Part shown: positions 55,367-61,190 of the stretch, in pieces | Layout: each line of letters opens with the position of its first letter | Position numbering within the stretch: the first letter of the stretch is position 1 | NCBI RefSeq assembly: GCF_001476655.1 | Contig: NZ_LDRT01000018.1 | Span: 1-61,190, forward strand | Reading direction: 5' to 3' | DNA: 61,190 bases | Origin: Microbacterium testaceum | GTDB lineage: Bacteria; Actinomycetota; Actinomycetes; Actinomycetales; Microbacteriaceae | Made by a program: the position numbers and the translations under genes | Notes under the pieces: model-generated | Seen by the model: the letters and a program-made list of their open reading frames with translations, nothing else | The model's database searches: none | Told to the model about the DNA's origin: nothing

Positions 55367-56247
55367 TGGATGACCTCCTTGAAGATCTCGGCGAGAGTGG
55401 GTCTCTGCGGAGCGAAGCTGACGACGTCTCCGCGCGAGACGGCGCCCTGCAGGACGCGCTGGGCCGAGGTGTCGTCCTCGGCATCGAACAGGGCGTAGCC
55501 GCCGTCGAAGTCGAGCACGGTCACGCCCGGTTCGTCGCGGAGCCATCCGGCGTCGCCGCGCGAGACGAGTTCGTAGCGGTGGGTGGCGTGCTCGGCGCGC
55601 AGCGCGTCGCGGGTCCCGGCCGCGCGGATGGTTCCGCCCGCGATGATGACGAGGTCGTCGCACAGGCGCTCGACGACATCGAGCTGGTGCGACGAGAACA
55701 GCACCGCGGCGCCCGCGGCCGCCTTCTCCTGCAGGACGCCTGCGACGACGTCGACCGCCAGGGGATCGAGACCCGAGAACGGCTCGTCGAGGATGAGCAC
55801 GTCGGGCTCGTGAACGAGGGATGCCGCGATCTGCGCGCGCTGCTGGTTGCCGAGCGAGAGCGTCTCGACGAGGTCGCCGAGGCGCTCGCCGAGCCCGAGG
55901 CGCTCGAGCAACGCGGTCGCCTTCGCGGTGGCCTCGGCCTTGCCGAATCCGTGCAGTCGCGCGAGGTAGGCGATGTGCTCGGCGACCTTCATCTTCGGGT
56001 AGAGCCCGCGCTCCTCGGGCATGTAGCCGAAGCGGCGGCGGTCGCCCGTCGTCACGGGAGAGCCGTTGAGCTCGACCAATCCGGCGTCCTTGGCCAGCAC
56101 GCCCAGTGCGATGCGCATGGTGGTGGTCTTGCCGGCGCCGTTGCCGCCGACGAAGCCCGTGAGCCGGCCGGGGGCGACGCTGAAGCTCACGTCGTCGAGC
56201 ACGCGGCGGCCGCCGTAGCTCTTGGTGATGCCGTCCAGGTGGAGCAC
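55363..56247 (-). CDS. ABC exporter ATPase (NatA-like)
   Basis: The 294-residue protein has Walker A GGNGAGKTT (about 33-41), Q loop YMPEERGLYPKM, signature LSLGNQQRAQIAASL, Walker B VLILDEPFSGLDP and switch His in SSHQLD. The C-terminal DUF4162-like tail (RYELVSRGDAGWLRD onwards) is typical of NatA-type proteins. GAAGGGA precedes the GTG. It forms an operon with the permease. The two-component genes 233 bases upstream on the same strand may regulate it. Confidence 0.92.
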   Translation of the reverse strand: MLHLDGITKSYGGRRVLDDVSFSVAPGRLTGFVGGNGAGKTTTMRIALGVLAKDAGLVELNGSPVTTGDRRRFGYMPEERGLYPKMKVAEHIAYLARLHGFGKAEATAKATALLERLGLGERLGDLVETLSLGNQQRAQIAASLVHEPDVLILDEPFSGLDPLAVDVVAGVLQEKAAAGAAVLFSSHQLDVVERLCDDLVIIAGGTIRAAGTRDALRAEHATHRYELVSRGDAGWLRDEPGVTVLDFDGGYALFDAEDDTSAQRVLQGAVSRGDVVSFAPQRPTLAEIFKEVIQ

Positions 56248-56377
56248 GGTGCATCCCTTCTTCTCGTTGGTGACCACGCTAGGGATCCGGACGCCGCGGC
56301 ACCTCCGTCCCGCGTGGGGTCGTGGCCTCCTCCGCGCGGGGGAGGGCGCGGTGTCTACCGGCGAGGACGTACACGTC

Positions 56378-56455
56378 GGTCGAGAACGCACGTGTTTCGC
56401 GGCGAACGAGTGCGTCCTCGTCGAACGGCTGCGTTCTCGCGTGCTCTCGCGGCCT
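56378..56455. repeat. Intergenic palindrome between the two-component and ABC genes
   Basis: GAGAACGCA (56380-56388) pairs with TGCGTTCTC (56430-56438); further GAGG/CCTC-type pairing surrounds it. Nothing else is recognised between 56248 and 56479 apart from a TAGCGT box near 56277 on the minus strand, a possible ABC operon promoter. Confidence 0.55.
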
Positions 56456-56479
56456 CGCTCCCCGGGACCGGCGGCGCCG

Positions 56480-57148
56480 TCAGGCCAACCCGTGCCGGTG
56501 CGCGAGCACCACGGCCTGCACGCGGTCACGCGCGCCGAGCTTCTGCAGCACGTTCGACACGTGCGTCTTCACCGTCGCCTCCCCGATGAACAGCCGCGCC
56601 GCGATCTCGGCGTTGCTGAGGGCCTCGGCGACGAGCTTCAGCACCTCCGACTCGCGCTCGGTGAGTGGCTCCACGAGCGAGAGCGGCGGAGGGACGGATG
56701 CCGCGGGCTCGGGCGTCCCACCCGACGCGAAGCGCGCGATGACCCGGCGGGTGACCTCCGGCGCGAGCAGAGCGTCCCCGGCTCCGACGATGCGAACGGC
56801 GGACACCAGCTCCTCCGGCCCCGCGTTCTTCAGCAGGAACCCGCTGGCCCCGGCGGAGAGGGCGGCGAAAAGGTAATCGTCGCGGTCGAACGTCGTGACG
56901 ATGAGGATCGCGGCATCCGAGTCGGGGTCTGCCGTCAGCAGCCGGGTGGCCTCCAGGCCGTCCATGTCGGGCATCTGCACGTCCATGCAGATGACGTCCG
57001 GGTGGAGCTCCGCCGCGGCGGCGATCGCCTCCCGGCCCGTCGCGGCCTCCCCGACGACGGTCATGTCGTCTTCGAGCGAGAGGATCGTGCGGAATCCCGC
57101 GCGCATCATCGCGTGGTCGTCGACCAGGAGGACTCGGAGTTCAGGCAT
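56480..57148 (-). CDS. NarL/LuxR-family response regulator
   Basis: The 222-residue protein has a receiver domain (LLVDDHAMMRAGFRTIL, phospho-acceptor Asp56 in CMDVQMP, TTF and LLKNAGPEELV) and a LuxR helix-turn-helix (PLTERESEVLKLVAEALSNAEIAARLFIGEATVKTHVSNVLQKLG; core EATVKTHVSNVLQKLG). Its ATG at 57148 overlaps the kinase stop by eight bases, so both are made together. Likely targets include the ABC genes just downstream. Confidence 0.95.
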   Translation of the reverse strand: MPELRVLLVDDHAMMRAGFRTILSLEDDMTVVGEAATGREAIAAAAELHPDVICMDVQMPDMDGLEATRLLTADPDSDAAILIVTTFDRDDYLFAALSAGASGFLLKNAGPEELVSAVRIVGAGDALLAPEVTRRVIARFASGGTPEPAASVPPPLSLVEPLTERESEVLKLVAEALSNAEIAARLFIGEATVKTHVSNVLQKLGARDRVQAVVLAHRHGLA

Positions 57149-58400
57149 GAGCCACCTCGTTCTGCACGGCCGGGACGCGCACACGCACGAGGTAACCGCC
57201 CCGGGAGCGCGGCCCGATCTCGATGGTGCCGCCCGACACGGCCGCGCGTTCGCGCATGCCCAGCTGACCGAGCCCCGGCGTCTTCGAGCCGGCGCGGCCC
57301 GTGTTCGAGACCTCGAGCTCGATGGCATCCGCGTCGAAGCGGAGCCGTACGTCGGCCGTGGCGTGGGGGCCGGCGTGCCGGCGCGCGTTCGTGAGGGCTT
57401 CCTGGGCGATGCGGTACAGATTCACCTGCACGAGGGGCGGCGGATCCTGCGCCGGCTCGCCGATCACGGCGAACGTGGTGGGAAGGCCCGCGGCCGACGC
57501 GTCGTCGGCGAGCGCCGCGATCGAGGTCAACCCGTGCGTGGTCGGGGCGGTGTCAGGACTGCTGTCGCTCCCGGGTGCGCGCAGCGTCTCGAGCAGTTGG
57601 CGCAGCTCGTGCAGGGACGTCCGGGCCGACCCCTCGATGCCCGCGAGCACCTCCCGCGCTTTCTCGGGATCCTTCGCCAGGACGGCGCGCGCGACCCCGG
57701 CCTGGACGCCCATGAGCGACACGTGGTGGGCGACCACGTCGTGCAACTCGCGAGCGATGCGCACGCGGTCGAGGGCGACGGCTTGAGCGGCGGTCACCTC
57801 GCGCTCGGCCTCGAGCTCGGCGGTGCGCTCCTCGAGGGCCGCGCGCTCGCTCATCTGCTGGTGGGAGCGGTTGCCGAAGTAGTAGGCCCCGCCGAAGAAC
57901 AGGGCGTTCACACCTATCATGAGCAGTTGATAGGCCACGAAGGGAGAGAAGGCGCCGACCCGCGAGAACGCGCCCTCGACCGCCGGGTCGACGGGCTGGG
58001 TCGCGTCCTGGAACATCACGACGAACAGCCACGCGAACATGCCGACGATGATCGCGATGCGGACGATCGTCGCTCGCCGCCGGTTCTGCTCCCAGGCGCC
58101 CACGGTGTACAGCGCGATGAACATCGCGATGTTGCCGGCGTAGATCTCGGGGATGCGCACCGTCACTGCCAGGAAGTACGCGAACGAGACGACGACCGCG
58201 GTGATCGACGGCCACCGGCGGCGGAATGCGATCGGCAGGGCGAGCACGAAAACGTATCCCACCGCGAGGGCGAGCGACGCCTGCTGATCGCCGTACAGTC
58301 CGGACACGGCGGAGAGCACCGCGCTGAGCAGGCCGCCCAGAAGCAGGACGACCGCGAGCACGATGTCGTTGCGTCGCTGCGAGCGGGTGAGCTGTGGCAT
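57141..58400 (-). CDS. NarL-type sensor histidine kinase
   Basis: The 419-residue protein has five or six membrane helices (about 12-175) with very short outside loops, a coiled coil (MSERAALEERTAELEAERE), the HisKA_3 dimerisation helix with phospho-acceptor His220 (RIARELHDVVAHH) and an HATPase domain (QEALTNARRHAG, GLGQLGMRERAAVSGG). The intramembrane sensor layout suggests it detects membrane or envelope stress. The ATG at 58400 is six bases after TAGCGT; the GGAGGG in between could also act as a ribosome-binding site. Confidence 0.93.
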   Translation of the reverse strand: MPQLTRSQRRNDIVLAVVLLLGGLLSAVLSAVSGLYGDQQASLALAVGYVFVLALPIAFRRRWPSITAVVVSFAYFLAVTVRIPEIYAGNIAMFIALYTVGAWEQNRRRATIVRIAIIVGMFAWLFVVMFQDATQPVDPAVEGAFSRVGAFSPFVAYQLLMIGVNALFFGGAYYFGNRSHQQMSERAALEERTAELEAEREVTAAQAVALDRVRIARELHDVVAHHVSLMGVQAGVARAVLAKDPEKAREVLAGIEGSARTSLHELRQLLETLRAPGSDSSPDTAPTTHGLTSIAALADDASAAGLPTTFAVIGEPAQDPPPLVQVNLYRIAQEALTNARRHAGPHATADVRLRFDADAIELEVSNTGRAGSKTPGLGQLGMRERAAVSGGTIEIGPRSRGGYLVRVRVPAVQNEVAHA

Positions 58401-58406
58401 CCCTCC

Positions 58407-58412
58407 ACGCTA
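58407..58412 (-). promoter_or_regulatory. -10 box for the sensor kinase start
   Basis: TAGCGT on the minus strand ends six bases before the ATG at 58400. Confidence 0.5.
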
Positions 58413-58549
58413 CGGCGGAGGTTCGTCCCCCTGCATCCCCCGCGGGGCGGAGTCAACCGAGCGGGGGAATACCCGCGCCTTCGCGATGCTTGCAGATGAA
58501 TGAACCCGGGCGCCGTCACTGCGCCCCCGTCGTCAGAAAGAGGATCATC

Positions 58550-59122
58550 GTGACCGAGTACACGATCGGCTACATCGTCGGAAGCATTTCGAGCACCTCC
58601 ATCAACCGTCGCCTCGCGAAGGCGCTGGAGAAGGTCGCCCCCGAGGGAGTGACACTCAAGGAGATCCCGATCAAGGACCTCCCCTTCTACTCGCCCGACT
58701 ACGACGGGAACTTCCCCGAGGTCGCGAAGGACTTCAAGAAGGCGATCGAGGATGCCGACGGCGTCTTCGTCGTGACCCCCGAGTACAGCCGGTCGATCCC
58801 CGGCGTGCTCAAGAACGCCCTCGACTGGTCGGCCCGCCCGTACGGCGAGGCATCCTTCAACGACAAGCCGACCGCCGTGATCGGCACCTCGCAGGGCGGC
58901 ATCGCCACCGCCGCGGGCCAGCAGCACCTCCGCGCGGTGCTCCTGCACTACAACGCCCTCGTCCTGGGGCAGCCCGAGGGCTACATCCAGTCGACCCCTG
59001 GCCTGTTCGAGGAAGACGGCACCGTCACCGACGAGGGCACGGCCGCGTTCCTCCGCTCGATCATCGAGGCGCTCGTGACGCTCATCCAGCGCACCGCTCC
59101 CGCCGAGGTCCCCTCGGTCTGA
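58550..59122 (+). CDS. NADPH-dependent FMN reductase family protein
   Basis: The 190-residue flavodoxin-like protein has IGYIVGSISSTSINRRLAKAL (phosphate-binding loop GSISSTSIN), LPFYSPDYDGNFP, the family hallmark VVTPEYSRSIPGVLKNALDW and GTSQGGIATAAGQQHLR. It reduces FMN or quinones and azo compounds with NAD(P)H. AGAAAGAGG precedes the GTG at 58550. It stands alone after the divergent sensor kinase. Confidence 0.9.
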   Translation: MTEYTIGYIVGSISSTSINRRLAKALEKVAPEGVTLKEIPIKDLPFYSPDYDGNFPEVAKDFKKAIEDADGVFVVTPEYSRSIPGVLKNALDWSARPYGEASFNDKPTAVIGTSQGGIATAAGQQHLRAVLLHYNALVLGQPEGYIQSTPGLFEEDGTVTDEGTAAFLRSIIEALVTLIQRTAPAEVPSV

Positions 59123-59312
59123 CGCTCTCGTGGCGGCGGGGCCGGGGTTCGCTCCGGCCCCGCCGTCTCACGGGTTGCAGATCCGGAGATCGGCCGCAGA
59201 TCCGGATCGATGCGGGCGCAGCATCCGGATCCGTCGCCCATTTCCGGATCCGGCGACCGGATGCCGAACGGGGCCATCGCGAACGGCGTCCGGGATGCCG
59301 GCTCCTCGGCGC

Positions 59313-60158
59313 TCAGCCGAAGATCATCGGCAGATCGTCGTCGTCTCCGGCATCCGTCAGGTCGAGGTCGGCGACGACCGGAACGTGGTCGCTGGGGATC
59401 TCGCCCTTGCGCTCGTCGCGGTGGATCTCGGCACTCTGCACCGCGTCGGCGAAAGCGCGCGAGCCGAGGATGAAGTCGATGCGCAGGCCCTCGTTGCGGG
59501 GGAAGCGCAGCTGCTTGTAGTCCCAGTAGGTGTAACCGGTCGGGATGAGCGGGCGCACGACGTCGGTGAGCCCCGCCGTCTCGAACGCCGCGAAGGCGGC
59601 CCGCTCGGCGGGTGAGACGTGGGTGCTCGCCCCCTCGACGATCGTGGGGTCGCCGTTGTCGGCGTCGGTCGGGGCGATATTGAAGTCGCCGGTCAGCGCG
59701 AGGGGCAGATCGGGATCTGTCGCGAGCGTGTCGGCGGTGTACTGGCGGAGCTTCTCGAGCCAGTCGAGCTTGTAGGTGAAGTGCGGGTCGTCGAGCCCGC
59801 GGCCGTTGGGAACGTACAGGCTCCACACGCGCACGCCCCCGACGGTGGCGGCGATGGCGCGCGCCTCCTGCGGCAGGTCGGGCCCCTCTCTGCCCTTCTC
59901 GAACCCGGGCATGCCGGGGAAGCCGATCTCGACGTCCTCGAGCGGCTCACGGCTGGCGATCGCGACGCCGTTCCACTGGTTCAGCCCGTGCGCGGCGACG
60001 TGGTACCCGGCCTCTTCGAACGCCGCATACGGGAACTGCTCCGTCTTGCACTTGATCTCCTGCATCGCCAGCACGTCGATGTGCTCGCGCACGCAGAACT
60101 CGACGGTGCGGGCGACGCGGGCGCGGATGGAGTTGACGTTCCAGGTGGCCAGGCGCAT
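59313..60158 (-). CDS. xthA: Exodeoxyribonuclease III
   Basis: The 281-residue protein matches ExoIII/AP endonuclease: MRLATWNVNSIRAR, LAMQEIKCK (catalytic Glu), LYVPNGRGLDDPHFTYKLDWLEKL, LTGDFNIAP (Asp/Asn), RIDFILGS and the final SDHVPVVADLDL (Asp-His). It nicks DNA at abasic sites in base-excision repair. The ATG at 60158 is seven bases after TAGGCT on the minus strand (leaderless type). It is divergent from pyrE. Confidence 0.95.
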   Translation of the reverse strand: MRLATWNVNSIRARVARTVEFCVREHIDVLAMQEIKCKTEQFPYAAFEEAGYHVAAHGLNQWNGVAIASREPLEDVEIGFPGMPGFEKGREGPDLPQEARAIAATVGGVRVWSLYVPNGRGLDDPHFTYKLDWLEKLRQYTADTLATDPDLPLALTGDFNIAPTDADNGDPTIVEGASTHVSPAERAAFAAFETAGLTDVVRPLIPTGYTYWDYKQLRFPRNEGLRIDFILGSRAFADAVQSAEIHRDERKGEIPSDHVPVVADLDLTDAGDDDDLPMIFG

Positions 60159-60320
60159 GGCATCCAGCCTACTTTCGAGCGCGGACATCGCCGGTCGGAT
60201 ACCGGAGCCCCGCGCTCCGATTTCTGTGGGCCGAGCGGGATGGATGCCGGAGCCCTGCGCCGGAACGTCGGTCGGGCGCGACCGGGCGTGATCACAGCGG
60301 GCGTGATCCGTTCGGAGCAA

Positions 60321-60326
60321 TAGACT
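60321..60326 (+). promoter_or_regulatory. -10 box for leaderless pyrE start
   Basis: TAGACT ends seven bases before the GTG at 60334; no ribosome-binding site is visible. Confidence 0.55.
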
Positions 60327-60333
60327 CGACGCC

Positions 60334-60912
60334 GTGACCGCCGCCTCAACGCCCGAGCTCGAAGCCGACCGCCAGGCCCTCATCGGCCTGATCAACGCCG
60401 AGGCGGTGTTCCACGGCGATTTCACCCTCTCGAGCGGCAAGAAGGCGACGTACTACGTCGACATGCGCAAGCTCACCCTCGACCACCGGGCCGCTCCCGC
60501 GATCGGGCGTCTCGTGCTCGACCTCGTGAAAGACCTCGACGGCGTCGTCGCCGTCGGCGGTCTGACCCTGGGCGCCGATCCGATCGCCAACGCCGTCATG
60601 CACGAGTCGGTGCACGCCGGCCGTCCGCTCGACGCGTTCGTCGTGCGCAAGGAGCCGAAGGATCACGGCCGCGGCCGCCAGATCGAAGGCGCCGACGTCA
60701 CGGGCAAGCGCGTCGTCGTCGTCGAAGACACCTCCACCACCGGTCAGTCGGCGCTCAAAGCCGTCGAGGCCCTGCGTCGCGAGGGTGCCGAGGTCGTCGC
60801 CGTCGCCGTCATCGTCGACCGCAAGACCGGCGCTCAGGCCGCGATCGAGGCCGAGGGTCTGCAGTGGTTGGCAACCATCGATCTCGACGACCTGGGTCTC
60901 CAGCCGCAGTAA
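60334..60912 (+). CDS. pyrE: Orotate phosphoribosyltransferase
   Basis: The 192-residue protein has the OPRT fold: AVFHGDFTLSSGKKATYYVDMRKLTLD, VGGLTLGADPIA, FVVRKEPKDHGRGRQIEG (catalytic loop with KEPKDHG) and the PRPP-binding VVVVEDTSTTGQSAL. It joins orotate to PRPP to make OMP in pyrimidine synthesis. The GTG start follows TAGACT by seven bases. The gene is single, as is common for pyrE in this group, and is followed by a weak GCCC/GGGC hairpin. Confidence 0.95.
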   Translation: MTAASTPELEADRQALIGLINAEAVFHGDFTLSSGKKATYYVDMRKLTLDHRAAPAIGRLVLDLVKDLDGVVAVGGLTLGADPIANAVMHESVHAGRPLDAFVVRKEPKDHGRGRQIEGADVTGKRVVVVEDTSTTGQSALKAVEALRREGAEVVAVAVIVDRKTGAQAAIEAEGLQWLATIDLDDLGLQPQ

Positions 60913-61190
60913 GCCCCGCCCGCGGGCTTCCGCCGCGTCGCGGAAACAGGGCGTGCGACCAGAACAGGCCGCCCGCGCGAGTATCGCCCTGTCTCCGACC
61001 CATACCCTGTTCTGGCGACATGCCGGATGCCGTCCGGGCGCGGGGTACCGGACGTGGGCCGGGTGCGGATGCCAGATACCGCCCGGGCGCAGGGACGGGT
61101 CCGGGTGCGGGTCCGGGGCGCCGGGCGCGGGGCACCGGACGTGGGCCGGGTGCCGATGCCGGATGTCGTCCGGGCGCGGGCGCGGGCGCG
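60913..61190. repeat. Right-edge non-coding region with palindrome and direct repeat
   Basis: No gene is seen. CCAGAACAGG near 60959 and CCTGTTCTGG near 61006 form an inverted repeat. A roughly 55-base direct repeat (GGGCGCGGGGTACCGGACGTGGGCC-like, in shorter words CCGGACGTGGGCCGGGTG) occurs near 61036-61092 and again near 61127-61183. The window ends in a GCGCGG-type simple repeat. Confidence 0.7.

Noticed and set aside
60913..61190. Open frames in the right-edge repeat region
   Set aside because: They are low-complexity Gly/Arg/Pro translations of GC-rich repeats with no start signals.

Overview
The window looks like the chromosome of a high-GC actinobacterium, most likely a Microbacterium or another Microbacteriaceae. 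The evidence is GC-rich codon use; a dnaK-grpE-dnaJ-hspR operon and a clpB gene, both under HspR-type (HAIR) operators; many genes that appear to start at the first base of their transcript (a TAnnnT -10 box six or seven bases before the start codon); and dense small intergenic palindromes. This taxonomic call is inferred from gene content and style, not from a marker gene. No phage, plasmid backbone, CRISPR array or known defence system is visible.

Layout. 1-1125: a long perfect inverted repeat at the left edge, then a truncated gene of unknown function ending in an IS-end-like inverted repeat. 1282-8220: seven tightly packed, mostly overlapping genes that look like a ring-hydroxylation and meta-cleavage pathway for an unidentified aromatic compound (extradiol dioxygenase, two FAH-type hydrolases/isomerases, cyclase-family hydrolase, FAD monooxygenase, ACMSD-like amidohydrolase, SDR). 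8351-11447: an MFS exporter and a pyranose/glycoside-oxidase-like flavoprotein. 11561-12784: an NTF2-like protein, a 98-residue unknown and a BLUF blue-light sensor. 12795-15667: a ThuA-like plus Gfo/Idh/MocA sugar pair divergent from a LacI regulator. 15889-17700: YdeI-like protein, tRNA-Gly(CCC) and dcd. 17838-19342: a divergent pair of winged-helix regulators with unusual Gly/His/Phe-rich segments. 19525-24165: UMF1-type MFS, a DEAD-box helicase, and a MarR/SDR divergent pair. 24161-28315: the dnaK heat-shock operon. 28436-35092: a small unknown gene and an IclR-controlled histidine-utilisation operon (hutU, M20 amidohydrolase, hutF, hutI; no hutH). 35280-39034: a heterodimeric ABC exporter. 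39168-41811: two family-4-type glycosyltransferases. 42083-44214: small membrane protein, GlxA/AraC regulator, polytopic membrane protein. 44352-46550: clpB without its N-terminal domain. 46785-54092: DUF218-like, nitroreductase, zwf, GH15, membrane proteins and a VOC protein. 54254-58400: NatAB-like ABC exporter downstream of a NarL-type two-component system. 58550-60912: FMN reductase, exonuclease III, pyrE.

How the genes fit together. The chaperone genes form one HspR regulon split over two loci 20 kb apart. The hut genes convert urocanate towards glutamate through formimidoylglutamate and N-formylglutamate. The aromatic cluster, the glycoside-oxidase-like flavoprotein and the ThuA/Gfo-Idh pair lie within about 14 kb of each other. 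Together they could describe uptake and breakdown of an aromatic glycoside (sugar 3-oxidation plus ring cleavage), but no deglycosylating enzyme is present here, so that link is only a hypothesis.
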